Below are positions 26,336 to 37,300 of a stretch of 64,000 nt of DNA, in pieces. Within the stretch, counting starts at the first letter, position 1. Each line of letters opens with the position of its first letter. The stretch comes from UBA11591 sp040220895 (lineage in GTDB: Bacteria > Bacteroidota > Bacteroidia > Flavobacteriales_E > Vicingaceae). The notes below the pieces were generated by a model. That model made no database searches. It was given only the letters and a program-made list of their open reading frames with translations, and was not told where the DNA came from. The stretch covers positions 186,001 through 250,000 of the forward strand of contig JAVJVY010000008.1 in the NCBI GenBank assembly GCA_040220895.1. Reading direction: 5' to 3'. A program made the position numbers and the translations under genes.

Positions 26336-27223
26336 ATGATCAAATACAATCCAAAAAGTTGGTTGAGGTTGATCTTTCATCAGTATAGCCGGGAGACCTT
26401 CAGAAAAACTCTGCCTAATATCTTTGTGCTGACGTTTTACGTGAGTGTATTCACGGTGCTCTACGAAATTTATTGGGAAGGCTCGTTAGAAGTTAATTCA
26501 AGTGTACATTCCCTCTTGGGAATTGTGCTTGGTCTTTTCCTGGTGTTCAGAACCAATACGGCTTACGATAAGTGGTGGGAGGGCAGAAAAATATGGGGAG
26601 CACTGGTGAATGATTGCAGAAATCTAGCTTTGAAACTTGATGCTTTTTTGGCTTTGGAAGAAAAAGCATTGCGGCGGCGGATGTGTGATTTGATCACCAA
26701 TTATCCAAAAGTATTGAAAGAACACCTGCGAGATAATAAGGTCGGGAAATCCCTTGTCGATAGGCAAAACCAATTGACTGATATTGCAAAATGGGATCAT
26801 CAACCAAATTACATTGCCTCGAAAATTTATCAGGAAATTACATCCATGTTCAACAGTGGTAAAATCAATGGTGAACAGCTGTTTCTCTTGGACAAGGAAA
26901 TAAAAGGCTTGACTGATCATCTCGGTGCTTGCGAGCGCATCAAGAACACCCCAATTCCATACGCTTATAACATGTACATGAAGAAGTTCATTTTTTTGTA
27001 CAGCCTGACCTTGCCACTTGGTTTCATCAATGATTTTGGATATTGGACCATTCCTGTGACGCTCTTTATTTTTTATTTTTTGGTAACGATTGAATTCATC
27101 GCCGAAGAAATTGAAGAGCCGTTCGGGTTAGATGAAAATGATCTGCCGACAGATGAACTCAGTGACAAGATCAATGACAGTGTGGTGGAGATCTTACTCT
27201 CCCGGGTTAATCGACCCAGTTGA
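26336..27223 (+). CDS. Bestrophin-like membrane channel protein
   Basis: 295 residues. The frame is open well upstream, but the ATG at 26336 gives the proper start MIKYNPKSWLRLIFHQY. Membrane segments occur near residues 24-45, 55-75, 215-235 and 240-260. The family motif LVFRTNTAYDKWWEGRKIWGALVNDCRNLA is complete, as are the conserved IKNTPIPYAYNMYMKKFIFLY and EEIEEPFG segments. Bacterial bestrophins form pentameric ion channels in the inner membrane; ion preference is not predictable here. It converges on the OstA-like gene with a 17-bp overlap of coding ends. Confidence 0.92.
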   Translation: MIKYNPKSWLRLIFHQYSRETFRKTLPNIFVLTFYVSVFTVLYEIYWEGSLEVNSSVHSLLGIVLGLFLVFRTNTAYDKWWEGRKIWGALVNDCRNLALKLDAFLALEEKALRRRMCDLITNYPKVLKEHLRDNKVGKSLVDRQNQLTDIAKWDHQPNYIASKIYQEITSMFNSGKINGEQLFLLDKEIKGLTDHLGACERIKNTPIPYAYNMYMKKFIFLYSLTLPLGFINDFGYWTIPVTLFIFYFLVTIEFIAEEIEEPFGLDENDLPTDELSDKINDSVVEILLSRVNRPS

Positions 27224-28751
27224 AAATGTCTTCACGCGAAACTGGCCTGAGCTTTATTCGCCATCGAAATCCTTTCAGTCTTAGCTCTTCTGGCTTCAAT
27301 TCATCCATCGGAAAGAAGGTGGCATTGGCATCGTTGATGTAAGAAATCTGATTGACCTCACTTTCCTTCATTTTTATGATCAGATCCGAACTTTCTCCCC
27401 GGTTTACGCCAATGTATTTATCTTCTTTATCCTGGGCGTAATAGATGGTTTGCCCATTTCCTACCACATGTATTTTATCCAGTTGACTCTTTATAAAATA
27501 TCCCGTCATCCGCTTTCCTCTGATCTGATTGAAACGAATGCTATCAACCAGTGAATTCACAAAAGCATCTTCTTCGATGTCCATTGTTTCTATTCCTCTT
27601 GAAGTGGTATTGAGTTGTATGTACTTTCCGGTTATTTGATTTTCTGCAGACCAAAGGATAGGGTCATGGTACATTTTGATTGCACTGTCCAGGAAATGGT
27701 AGACCAACGAATCACATTTCCCCTGAAGATCGACTTTGAAAAATCGAATGTGGTGGTATGCGAGCAGCATTCTACCCTCGACCGAGTCATGACGAACCGA
27801 GAAAACCCTGAATGTATCGGCATGCAGGAAGAGCGTATCGCCATCCATGATTTGTTGTAATTCACTTCTGTCTGTCACAACTGCACTGTCGCGATCTTCA
27901 AACAGCACCGCCCAGTGCCCTAAGACTCGAATATCCTCGGCGGTATCCAGGATATCGACATTTCCCAAAATACGTCCAAACTTATTGACCGAGTTGTAAT
28001 AGATCGTATCCCCGCCGATAACCCTGCTTCCAGTCTTTATAGAAGCGTTGATCCGGTATTCAGAGAGCTTAGTTTTACTATTAAAAAAGCCATCTTCACA
28101 AAATATATGCGATGAATCTGCATAAATGTCTGTGGGTCCGGCAAAATCGGTCTGTTTTTGTTCGGCATTGTACAACAGCGTATCTGCAAAGATTTCGAAT
28201 TCGGGATGCACGTAGTGCACGTCTTTTTTAAAATAGAATTGATCCCTTTGGGTGTAATAATAACCCCTAAGACTTGTCAAAATTGATTCGTCTTCTCTGT
28301 TCGTTATTTCACCTCCACCAAGGTAATATCCTAAATCTTTGAGTCTGTCATAGATCAGGTAGTCTGTTTCAAGATGAATATTCTTATTGTCCAATACCAC
28401 ATTATTCTTGCAGTTGAAGATTTCACTTTCACCATCGTAATGGAGGGAATCGCAGTACATATCCAGACTGTCACCTTGTACTATGTGCACTTTTCCAAAG
28501 GCGTCCAGGCTGTTCCTTTCGGGGTATTGATAAGCGCTGTCGCAATACATGATGACACCCTTGTGCTCAAAAATCACGTGGCCAATAAGCCGCTTTGCTT
28601 TTTTACCTAAGGCTTCGTCGTATTCAATATTGTCTGCCTGGAATTTTATTTTGGTCTTACCCTGACCAATAACTGCCGTTGACAACCCCGATAAAAGAAT
28701 AAGGATTAACCAGGAAAATAAAGTGAATCGCCTCTCGGCGCCATTTTTCAT
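27207..28751 (-). CDS. OstA/LptA-like beta-jelly-roll protein
   Basis: 514 residues with an N-terminal hydrophobic signal (FTLFSWLILILLSGLSTAVIGQ). The body consists of short repeated strands of the OstA type: IKFQADNIEYDEALGKKAKRLIG with GHVIFEHKGVIMYCDSAYQY, then repeated IFADTLLYNAEQKQTDF and YIQLNTTSRGIETM forms. LptA and the N-terminal part of LptD share this fold and carry lipopolysaccharide across the periplasm. The protein is longer than LptA and lacks a barrel, so it may be a periplasmic bridge component; that is inference. The start overlaps the purA stop by 4 bp. Confidence 0.85.
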   Translation of the reverse strand: MKNGAERRFTLFSWLILILLSGLSTAVIGQGKTKIKFQADNIEYDEALGKKAKRLIGHVIFEHKGVIMYCDSAYQYPERNSLDAFGKVHIVQGDSLDMYCDSLHYDGESEIFNCKNNVVLDNKNIHLETDYLIYDRLKDLGYYLGGGEITNREDESILTSLRGYYYTQRDQFYFKKDVHYVHPEFEIFADTLLYNAEQKQTDFAGPTDIYADSSHIFCEDGFFNSKTKLSEYRINASIKTGSRVIGGDTIYYNSVNKFGRILGNVDILDTAEDIRVLGHWAVLFEDRDSAVVTDRSELQQIMDGDTLFLHADTFRVFSVRHDSVEGRMLLAYHHIRFFKVDLQGKCDSLVYHFLDSAIKMYHDPILWSAENQITGKYIQLNTTSRGIETMDIEEDAFVNSLVDSIRFNQIRGKRMTGYFIKSQLDKIHVVGNGQTIYYAQDKEDKYIGVNRGESSDLIIKMKESEVNQISYINDANATFFPMDELKPEELRLKGFRWRIKLRPVSREDIFNWVD

Positions 28752-30037
28752 GCCAGTACCGGAACTTTGTTCTTATCCCTTACAATGGTCTGGCTTCTGT
28801 CAGGACCAACCGAGACTATAGTGATCGGAATACCGATCTTTTCTTCCACATACTTAATGTATGTTTCAAGGGATTTGGGAAAAGCAGAAGTTTCACGGAT
28901 GCCTGTAAGGTCTTCTGACCAACCCGTGAGACATTCATAAATCGGTTCGATTTCCGCTTTAATATCATAAGGTGGAAAGCTCAATTCTTTGCCTTCAACC
29001 TTGTACTTGGAACAAACATTTACTTCAGCAAAAGAGGCCAGAACGTCTGATTTTGTCATGATCAGTTGAGTTACTCCACTAATCATTGTGGTGTATTTCA
29101 GTGCGGGGATATCCAACCATCCACAGCGCCTTGGTCGTCCTGTAGTGGCGCCAAATTCATGCCCGGCTGCCCTTAGTCGTTCGCCAGTTTCATCGTGCAG
29201 TTCCGTGGGGAAAGGGCCGCTGCCGACCCGCGTGCAATAAGCTTTGAAAATGCCAAAGACCTCTCCAATCTTATTTGGTGCCACGCCCAAGCCGGTGCAG
29301 GCCCCTGCTGTAATGGTATTCGAAGAGGTAACGAAAGGGTAGGAACCAAAATCAATGTCAAGGAGTGAACCCTGAGCCCCTTCGGCAAGAATGCTCATTT
29401 CCTTTGAAAGGCAATCATTGATGTAGACCTCGCTGTCGATCAAGTCGAGTGAACGCAGCTTTTCAATACCTTCCAGAAAAGGTGCCTCCAGTTCCTTCAA
29501 GCTATATTCAAAGCCCATGGAATCAAGCATCAACCGATGCTTTGAAACAAGGTTTTTATATCTTCTTTCAAAATCTTTGAGTTCTATATCGCCTACTCTT
29601 AGCCCGTTCCTTCCGGTCTTGTCCATATATGCAGGGCCAATTCCTCGCAAAGTGGAGCCAATTTTATTCTTGCCTTTTGCTTTTTCTGATGCAGCATCTA
29701 ATAACTTATGCGAAGGCAAAATGAGATGGGCCTTTCGCGATACCTTCAAACGTGTTGAAACAGGAACATTCATGGCTTCAAGTGCTTCAACTTCTTTTTT
29801 GAATACAACGGGATCAATGACCACTCCGTTACCCACCACGTTTATGGTATTTTCTCTGAAAATTCCTGAAGGAATGGTATGCAATACATGCTTAACCCCG
29901 TCGAATTCCAGGGTATGACCTGCATTAGGTCCTCCTTGAAAACGGGCAATAACATCGTAATGAGGAGTAAGGACATCGACTACCTTTCCCTTGCCTTCAT
30001 CTCCCCACTGCATTCCTAATAAAACATCAACTTTCAT
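28748..30037 (-). CDS. purA: Adenylosuccinate synthetase
   Basis: Joins IMP and aspartate at GTP cost to give adenylosuccinate on the way to AMP. Motifs: LGMQWGDEGKGKVVD at the N-terminus (GTP-binding glycine loop and catalytic Asp), GGPNAGHTLEFDGVKHVLHTIPSG, STLRGIGPAYMDKTGRNG, EGAQGSLLDIDFGSYPFVTSSNT and the guanine-recognising LIMTKSDVL. 429 residues is the normal size. A purine-rich stretch (AAAGGAAAG) precedes the ATG. It lies between the Fur-family gene (30 bp upstream) and the OstA-like gene (4-bp overlap). Confidence 0.97.
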   Translation of the reverse strand: MKVDVLLGMQWGDEGKGKVVDVLTPHYDVIARFQGGPNAGHTLEFDGVKHVLHTIPSGIFRENTINVVGNGVVIDPVVFKKEVEALEAMNVPVSTRLKVSRKAHLILPSHKLLDAASEKAKGKNKIGSTLRGIGPAYMDKTGRNGLRVGDIELKDFERRYKNLVSKHRLMLDSMGFEYSLKELEAPFLEGIEKLRSLDLIDSEVYINDCLSKEMSILAEGAQGSLLDIDFGSYPFVTSSNTITAGACTGLGVAPNKIGEVFGIFKAYCTRVGSGPFPTELHDETGERLRAAGHEFGATTGRPRRCGWLDIPALKYTTMISGVTQLIMTKSDVLASFAEVNVCSKYKVEGKELSFPPYDIKAEIEPIYECLTGWSEDLTGIRETSAFPKSLETYIKYVEEKIGIPITIVSVGPDRSQTIVRDKNKVPVLA

Positions 30038-30067
30038 CTTTATTCTTTCCTTTGGTGAATATAGTAT

Positions 30068-30559
30068 TTATCCTTTTTTGCCTAAACGCTCTGCTAAATC
30101 TGCAGTTATGGATTTATCACACTTCTTGCAAAGTCCGTAAAAAGTCAGGGCATGGGTGGTTACCTTAAAACCCAATAAGTTCTCTGCCGTATCTGCGATG
30201 TGTTGAATTCTTGGATCACAGAATTCTGTTACTGCACCACAAGAAGAACAGATCAAATGATCATGCTGGCCAAAGCCATAGGAGCGCTCGAACTGCGACG
30301 TGCCATCACCAAATTGGTGTTTCCTAACCAGATTGCTATCAAGCAGCAATTCAATAGTATTATACAATGTTGCCTTGCTCACACGATAGCGCTTGTTTTT
30401 CATAGAAACATACAAGTTCTCAATATCAAAATGCCGTTGCTTTGAATAAATCTCGTTCAAAATGGCATATCGCTCAGGTGTCTTTCGATGCCCGTGCTGT
30501 TCGAGATAACCTGTAAAAAGTTGCTTGACTTTTTCTTGTATGTCTTGCGATTCCTTCAT
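30068..30559 (-). CDS. Fur-family metal-dependent transcription regulator
   Basis: 163 residues with a winged-helix domain (RKTPERYAILNEIY, YRVSKATLYNTIELLLDSNLVRKHQFGD) and a C-terminal dimer/metal domain. It has the two structural CxxC pairs (ICSSCG and LCKKC) and the histidine-rich FGQHDHLIC segment. Whether it senses iron, zinc, manganese or peroxide (Fur, Zur, Mur or PerR) cannot be decided by eye. It stands upstream of purA and downstream of the RelA/SpoT gene on the same strand. Confidence 0.9.
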   Translation of the reverse strand: MKESQDIQEKVKQLFTGYLEQHGHRKTPERYAILNEIYSKQRHFDIENLYVSMKNKRYRVSKATLYNTIELLLDSNLVRKHQFGDGTSQFERSYGFGQHDHLICSSCGAVTEFCDPRIQHIADTAENLLGFKVTTHALTFYGLCKKCDKSITADLAERLGKKG

Positions 30560-30572
30560 TGGCGAAAGCCTG

Positions 30573-30580
30573 CAAAAGTA
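30573..30580 (-). promoter_or_regulatory. Candidate -7 box for the Fur-family gene
   Basis: On the minus strand this reads TACTTTTG followed by C, matching TAnnTTTGC, 13 bp before the ATG. The nearest upstream TTG is 14 bp away, shorter than usual, and lies in the 3' end of the RelA/SpoT gene. Confidence 0.4.
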
Positions 30581-30589
30581 GTAAAATGC

Positions 30590-32824
30590 TTATTCAACTT
30601 GTCCTTCCTCGTTTTGTTCAGCCCTTTTAACCGAAATTACTCCTTTGACTTGATTAATGTTCTCAACCAGTTCATCCAGATGCCTTGTATTTTGAATATA
30701 CAAGGTGATATTTCCCTCAAAGATCCCATCATGGCTGTCAAAATTCAATGAGCGCATATTTACATCGAGCTCTTCGGAAATGATGCGCGTTATGCTACTC
30801 ACAATACCAACGTCATCTATTCCAGTTACGTTGATCGTGGTTAAAAATGCTACCCGTGCATTTTCTGTCCATTTGGCCCTTAACACCCTTTTTGAAAACT
30901 TGGACATCATGTTCACCGCTTTGATACAATTGGTCTTGTGAACCTTAATATCACCTCCGGCTACGGCGAATCCAAATACTTCATCTCCCGGAATGGGCTT
31001 GCAGCATTCGGCCATGCTATAGGCTAATTTTCCGGATTGATGCTCCAAAACCAAATTGCCCTGGTCTTTCTTTATAAATGGGAAAAAACGCTGAAGGGTG
31101 CTTTTCTTGTGCTTTAACTTTCTTAATACGAATCGGTCTTTCTCAACGTCTATCTGATTGAGTATGTTCAGGTTGATCTTGTCTCTCCCAACTTGAAAGT
31201 AGAGTTCGTTTAGACTTTTGACATCAAATATTGCCATCAACTCGTTCAGGTTGGCCGAATTAAATGTCACTTTGAGTTGTTTGAATTTCTTCTCCAGAGC
31301 AGCTTTGCCTAATGAAGAGAACTTCTTTTTGTTTCCTTTAATGAGGGCTTTGATTTTGGATTTGGCTTTGGCCGTTACGACGAAATTGAGCCATTCTTCT
31401 TTGGGCTGAGGTTTGGCAGAAGTAATAACTTCTACTTGATCCCCATTTTTGAGCACATAACTCAGTGGTACTAATTCGTGATTCACTTTTGCCCCCAGGC
31501 AACGCGCCCCTATTTCGGTATGGATATCAAACGCAAAATCGAGCGCAGTGGCCCCAGAAGGAAGAGTTTTTAGCTCTCCTTTGGGTGTAAAACAATAAAC
31601 TTCTGCCGAAAACAGGTTCAGCTTGAAATCATCGATAAAATCCAGGGCTTCTGATTCCGGACTTTCGAGGAGGTCGCGAATTTTACTCAACCATTTATCA
31701 TAAAACCGATCGTAGTCTTCGGTTTTATATTTCCAATGTGCCGCCAGTCCTTTTTCGGCAATGTCATCCATTCTTCTGGACCTGATCTGCACTTCAACCC
31801 ATTTACCTGTTGGACTCATCACCGTGGTGTGCAGTGATTCATAGCCATTTATTTTTGGTGTCGAGATCCAATCTCGCAACCGATCGGGATTCGGGTGATA
31901 AAAGTCAGTTACTGCGCTGTAAACCTTCCAGCAGTCAGATTTTTCCTGATCGACATCGCTTTCTACAATGATCCTGATAGCGAAAATGTCATAAACCTCA
32001 CCGAAGTTGACATTTTTTGATTTCATTTTTTGAAGAATGGCGTGTACCGATTTCGTTCTCACCCTGATTTCGTAGTTCATTCCCATATCATCGAGCGCCT
32101 TTTTTATAGGCAAGCTGAATTGGTTCATGAACCGAGTCCTTACGGCTTTAGTTTTTCTGAGCTTTAACTCAATGTCCTTGTATTTTTTTGGCTCCGTGTA
32201 CTTAAGACCGAGATCCTCAAGTTCACTCTTTACGGTATAAAGACCAAGCCGGTGAGCCAATGGAGCGTATAGGTAAAGAGTTTCGGAAGAGATTTTAAGT
32301 TGATTGGCCCGTGTCATTGAGTCCAGGGTCCTCATATTGTGTAGTCGATCTGCGATCTTAATCAAGATCACGCGTACATCATCGGACAGTGTTAACAGGA
32401 TTTTTCGGTAATTCTCTGCCTGAAGTGAGGCACTCTGATTGTACACCACACCCGAAATTTTTGTCAGGCCATCAATGATTTCCGCCACGGTCTGGCCGAA
32501 CATGTCTTCAATGTCCGAAAGGCTTATGTCGGTGTCTTCTACCGTATCGTGAAGCAGAGCGGCAATAACCGAAGTAGTGCCAAGTCCTATTTCGCTTGCC
32601 ACGATGTGTGCCACTGCAATGGGATGATAGATGTATGGCTCGCCTGATTTTCGGCGAACATTTTTATGCGCCTCATTGGCAACGTCGAAAGCCTTTCTGA
32701 TTAACTTTCGATCGTAATCTGATCTTGTACGCTTGGTTGCCCGGAGCAGGCTTTTATAGCGCTTTAAGATCTCTAATTTCTCAAATTCTGTGCCTTCTGC
32801 AAGCACAGCTTCAGTCTTCTTCAT
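30590..32824 (-). CDS. RelA/SpoT bifunctional (p)ppGpp synthetase/hydrolase
   Basis: 744 residues with the full long-RSH order: HD hydrolase domain about 50-200 (IYHPIAVAHIVASEIG, ALLHDTVEDTDIS with the HD pair, IKIADRLHNMRTL), synthetase domain about 245-375 (YDIFAIRIIVES, GYESLHTTVMSPTGKWVEVQIR, GLAAHWKYK), TGS domain about 395-465 (VYCFTPKGELKTLPSGATALDFAF), a helical/zinc-finger-like region with AECCKPIPGDEVFGF, and a C-terminal ACT domain about 665-740. Both catalytic sites look intact, so it should make and degrade the stringent-response alarmone. It follows the fumarylacetoacetase gene by 32 bp. Confidence 0.95.
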   Translation of the reverse strand: MKKTEAVLAEGTEFEKLEILKRYKSLLRATKRTRSDYDRKLIRKAFDVANEAHKNVRRKSGEPYIYHPIAVAHIVASEIGLGTTSVIAALLHDTVEDTDISLSDIEDMFGQTVAEIIDGLTKISGVVYNQSASLQAENYRKILLTLSDDVRVILIKIADRLHNMRTLDSMTRANQLKISSETLYLYAPLAHRLGLYTVKSELEDLGLKYTEPKKYKDIELKLRKTKAVRTRFMNQFSLPIKKALDDMGMNYEIRVRTKSVHAILQKMKSKNVNFGEVYDIFAIRIIVESDVDQEKSDCWKVYSAVTDFYHPNPDRLRDWISTPKINGYESLHTTVMSPTGKWVEVQIRSRRMDDIAEKGLAAHWKYKTEDYDRFYDKWLSKIRDLLESPESEALDFIDDFKLNLFSAEVYCFTPKGELKTLPSGATALDFAFDIHTEIGARCLGAKVNHELVPLSYVLKNGDQVEVITSAKPQPKEEWLNFVVTAKAKSKIKALIKGNKKKFSSLGKAALEKKFKQLKVTFNSANLNELMAIFDVKSLNELYFQVGRDKINLNILNQIDVEKDRFVLRKLKHKKSTLQRFFPFIKKDQGNLVLEHQSGKLAYSMAECCKPIPGDEVFGFAVAGGDIKVHKTNCIKAVNMMSKFSKRVLRAKWTENARVAFLTTINVTGIDDVGIVSSITRIISEELDVNMRSLNFDSHDGIFEGNITLYIQNTRHLDELVENINQVKGVISVKRAEQNEEGQVE

Positions 32825-32856
32825 GCCGATATAAAGTTACGAATGACCGCGAGATC

Positions 32857-34107
32857 TCAGTCAATTCTGGCTGGAAGAATCTTGCTTCTCACTTCTCCGA
32901 ATCCAACGCGTATTTCGCCCTTTTGAGCAAATCCCTTCATGATTACTGTGTCGCCGTCTTGAAGAAACTTTCGCTCCGACCCGTCCGCTAGTTTGATACT
33001 CCTACTTCCACTCCAGCTAAGTTCAAGCATAGATCCAAATGAATCTTCCGTTTGCCCACTAATGGTTCCGGATGCCATCATGTCGCCGGCTCGGATGTTA
33101 CAGCCATTCACTGTGTGATGCGCTAACTGCTGCTCCATGTTCCAATACATGTATTTGTAGTTAGATGCGCTGACCTTACTTTCAATGCTGTTTTCGGGTT
33201 GAATATAGACCTCAAGTTGAATATCTATATTCTTATCACCTTGGTATTGTAAATAGGGTAGGACGGGCGGATCTTGAATCGGCCCCTTGACCCTGAAAGC
33301 TTCTAGTGCTTCAAGAGTCACTATCCATGGGGAGATGGATGAGGCAAAGTTCTTTGCTAAAAATGGCCCAAGGGGGACGTATTCCCATTTTTGGATATCC
33401 CTTGCGGACCAGTCATTGAAAAGGCACATGCCGAATATGTAATCATCGGCTTCAAAAGTATTAATGCGTTCTCCAAGCGCCTTTCCACTATACGTTATAA
33501 AGGCCATTTCCAATTCGAAGTCCAGTAGTTTTGAGGGTCCGAATACGGGCGGCTCATCATTGTTTGGCCGTGTTTGACCCATAGGTCGCCTGGTGTTTGT
33601 CCCCGAGATTACGATAGAAGACGATCTTCCATGATACCCCACGGGTAGATGTTTCCAATTGGGCAGAAGGGCATTTTCCGGATCTCGGAACATCTTACCA
33701 ACATTGGTGGCGTGTTCAATGCTCGAGTAGAAATCGGTGTAATCCCCAATATTAACGGGTAGACGCATTTCAACCTGCGAAACAGGATGAAATGCCTTTT
33801 TTTGAACTTCCTGATTTTTGGCCAGTATGGAATTAGAATCACTTAATAATTGAATGAGGACTGCCCTTGTCTGTGTGCAAACAATTTTTCCACACTCAAT
33901 GAAATCATTTAGAACAGCTTTATGAAAAATACCAGCTTTAAGTTCCAAATTTGAAAAATACCCTGCCTCTTGAAGTTCATGAAGGTCTATTACCGTATCT
34001 CCCAACCTGGTCACAACTTTTCGGGTCCCATTAATACTGGCTATACCAAATGGTATATTGTAAATTGAAAAATCACTGTTTTGGTCGACATTTAACCAGC
34101 TATTCAT
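32857..34107 (-). CDS. fahA: Fumarylacetoacetase
   Basis: 416 residues; last step of tyrosine degradation, splitting fumarylacetoacetate to fumarate and acetoacetate. Key segments: VNIGDYTDFYSSIEHATNVG (metal Asp and catalytic His), LPVGYHGRSSSIVISG, LLDFELEMAFITYSG (two metal glutamates), GMCLFNDWSARDIQKWEY (metal Asp), PLGPFLAKNFASSISPWIVT and the late GTISGQTEDSFGSMLELSW. Homogentisate dioxygenase and other pathway genes are not in the window. The gene is divergent from the large T9SS cargo gene and has its own candidate -7 box. Confidence 0.95.
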   Translation of the reverse strand: MNSWLNVDQNSDFSIYNIPFGIASINGTRKVVTRLGDTVIDLHELQEAGYFSNLELKAGIFHKAVLNDFIECGKIVCTQTRAVLIQLLSDSNSILAKNQEVQKKAFHPVSQVEMRLPVNIGDYTDFYSSIEHATNVGKMFRDPENALLPNWKHLPVGYHGRSSSIVISGTNTRRPMGQTRPNNDEPPVFGPSKLLDFELEMAFITYSGKALGERINTFEADDYIFGMCLFNDWSARDIQKWEYVPLGPFLAKNFASSISPWIVTLEALEAFRVKGPIQDPPVLPYLQYQGDKNIDIQLEVYIQPENSIESKVSASNYKYMYWNMEQQLAHHTVNGCNIRAGDMMASGTISGQTEDSFGSMLELSWSGSRSIKLADGSERKFLQDGDTVIMKGFAQKGEIRVGFGEVRSKILPARID

Positions 34108-34135
34108 TTGAGGTTGGATTTAGTAGGATGAGGGA

Positions 34136-34143
34136 CAAAAATA
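34136..34143 (-). promoter_or_regulatory. Candidate -7 box for fahA
   Basis: Read on the minus strand this is TATTTTTG, an exact TAnnTTTG match 28 bp before the fahA ATG. No TTG at the expected spacing was found further upstream. Confidence 0.35.
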
Positions 34144-34268
34144 CTGGAAATTGTGAGCATTGTAAAACTTTTTCTGAAGCCTGTGCAACCAATCTCAGCG
34201 GAATGCCGTCTAGTTCCAAAGGTGTGTTTATGCAAATGAATCACTGTCACGTAACCAACGTTTTTTAG

Positions 34269-34276
34269 TATGTTTG
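34269..34276 (+). promoter_or_regulatory. Candidate -7 box for the large T9SS cargo gene
   Basis: TATGTTTG matches TAnnTTTG and ends 29 bp before the ATG at 34306. The apparent earlier in-frame start ATG at 34270 lies inside this box and so is unlikely to be translated. Confidence 0.4.
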
Positions 34277-34305
34277 TAGCTTTTGAAATAAACTCGTTCC
34301 GATCT

Positions 34306-37300
34306 ATGAAAAAGATCCTTACCATGCTGCTAATGGTGCTTGGCGCACAAGTGGCGATGTCTCAATCGGTGGTAAAGGTGGTTTGGGCCACTGACTTTGA
34401 AAACGGTGGTAGCTATCCTCCTTGTTCTGATACAGCGAATTACCGAGATACAACATATGGTCCTTGTATCGCCAATACTTCTTGTACCCAATCACACGGT
34501 AATGACTGGGGTATTTCGGAATTTTGTCCCTTCAATGGATTGCACATCGATACGGCCCGGGTTAACGCGAGGGATACGTTGTGGTTTTCATCCTGTGCTT
34601 TCAGTACGGTTGCTGACACCTTTGTGACGGTTGAATTTCAACACATATGTAAGGTATCGCTTTTCGACGGAGGTGTCGTTCAAGTTTCCAACGACAGTGG
34701 GGCAACCTGGCACCGACTCGGAGCGAATGAATACATCAATACCAAGGGCCCAAGGGCTCCCAAATGGAATTACGGTGGCACGGCTGCTCAGAAATACGGG
34801 GTTTTTAATGAGTTGTCATACGCTCATATTGGCGAATGGGAGCCTGGAACCGACAGTGTACCTAAATGCGACTGGTGGCAATATGAATATTTCAATGCAT
34901 CTGCCTTCTTAGGTGGTACAAATTCCAGTGCAACATGTATGATTCGATTTGCTGCCTTTGACGGTCCAACAACAGTAGGTCCTGAAAACCGCTACGGCTG
35001 GATGTTGGATTCAATCCGGGTTAAAGCCTCTCCATGTGAAAACATTAAGCCCCGAGCGCTTTTCCGTTCTCCACAGATACTTGACGGAAGTTTGCTATAC
35101 AGCCTTGGGCCATTCAGCATTTATGCCCAATTATGGGATGAAAATTCTGGTTTTTGTGATGCTTGGTTGGTGTACAGTGTTAACGGTGGTCCTGTGGATA
35201 GTGTGCGCATGGATACCATTCCAAATACCATTTCTCCCAATACGCTTCAAGATTCTGTTTGGCGAGGGATAATACCAAGAGTGTACAATGGTGTAGATTC
35301 CTTTAAGGGAGGTGACACTATTTGTTATTGGATCAATGCGTATGACTGTAGTGTTCCCTGCCGAAACCAATACCATCTTCCCGATGATGACCCCAATGTT
35401 AAATGCAGAACTTTTTACCTGACTAACGGAACAAAACTTCCTTATTGCGACAATTTTGATAATCCCCTTCAAGCCAATTTCTGGGATACAGTAATGGTCA
35501 GCGGATCCATCGGTTGGCAATTAGGAAACCCGACTGCAGGGGGTGGATATGGGCCCATTAGTTCTCCGAATACCTGGACAACCGTGCTTGCGGGAAATTA
35601 TTCGGGTAACGATGAATACTACCTCGAATCACCCATATTCGACTTTACCGATGCCATCACCCCGCGCATCAGCTTCTGGCATAGACACCAGCTACCTTCC
35701 AGTTCAACGGATCAAGATCGACTTCGCGTGGAATATTCCATCAATAATAACGCTTGGCAATGGCTTGGTTCGGCATTCGATAACGCGGGTAAGTTGCTTA
35801 ACTTACCTCCTACATGTCCTTCAACCTGGTACAATGAAACTAACGGTTGGTCTGGTCAGTGGACGAATAATAATCAATGGAGACTGGCGTTCTATCAGTT
35901 ACCTGGCAGCTTTACGGGGCAATCACAGGTGCAGTTCCGATTCTTCTTCAAGGCCGATAACAATTTCCAACAAGGATATGGAGTTTCCATTGACGACTGG
36001 TGCATTGCTAACCCTCCGAAGATTGATGTCAGTGGCTTAGAGCACATAAGACCTTTCAATGACTTTATTTACAAAGCCGGTGAACGCGACAGCAGCGTGG
36101 CAGTTAAGGTTAGAAATATTGGTACCGACACCTTGATGAGCATACCGGTGTGTTACGATGTAGTACCGTTGGATCCCAATGTGTCGCAGGCGGTGCAAAC
36201 TTTCAGTACGGTGATCAGTTACCCATCACCTGAATATCCTTCGGGTTTACCACCACTCGCGATTGATACTGCTTTGTTCAACACTACAGCCTTATCTTTC
36301 CAAGTTCCTGAGGGGCTTTACGTGATCAAAGCATACATCTGTTTCACAGGTGGTGATGCGGATTCTACCAACGACACAACGACTACGTTTGGTCATTTTG
36401 GCTTCGTTTCAGACACCATTACACATTTTACGGATTTCGATACAGTACCTGTACGCTGGACTTCAACTGTTGTCCCTCCGGGCCAGTGTGGAAATCCTCC
36501 GCCACCAACTCCTACAAGATGGGAACTTGGAACACCTAATTTTGGAATTACGAACTCGGCCTATAGCGCGCCCAATTCATGGGACATAAACCTTGACACC
36601 GGTTATTCGGATCAGACCTTTGAGATATTGTACACTCAAATATTTGATATGACCAATGCGGATTCGGCATTCTTGAGTTTCTGGCACAACAGGAATACGG
36701 TTTTGGGCGAGGATGGCTATTACATTGACTATTCTACCAACAGAGGAGGAACATGGTCCCGATTAACCGCTGCCAGTCAGACGGTTGGCCGTAAGATCAA
36801 TTGGACAAATTCATACCCACCACTTTGGGGTAACTTCGGTGCAGGATGGTCTGGATTGACCAATTCCTGGGAGTACTCTCAATGCCCGGTGAACAATAGT
36901 ATTTTCTCGAATAAGAGTGAAGTAATGTTCCGTTTTGTTTTCAGATCGAATAATACTATTCATACCGATGGAGTATCGATTGACGATTTCAGGATCGTTA
37001 ATCCGGAGCTTTACGACGCTGAATTATTTGACATTATTCTTCCAGAACGAGGTTGTGTGAAAGACATTGCAGAACCAGTGGAAATTGTGGTTAAAAATGT
37101 TGGTAAGGACACCATTGACAACATTCCTGTAGCCTACAGGTACAGGTATGATGCAACTTGCACTGGCACATGGGGACCTTGGTCCGCGTGGAGATGGGAC
37201 ACCATTGTTACCCCTATTCTTCCCGGAATTACCGGTCAGCACATCTTTATCGATTCGATAGATATGTCCGTGTTTGGTTGTTATCAGTTCTGTGCCGTGG

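Noticed and set aside
34270..34305. Earlier ATG for the 1663-residue secreted protein
   Set aside because: It lies inside a good -7 box and would place 12 residues before the signal peptide; 34306 is preferred.
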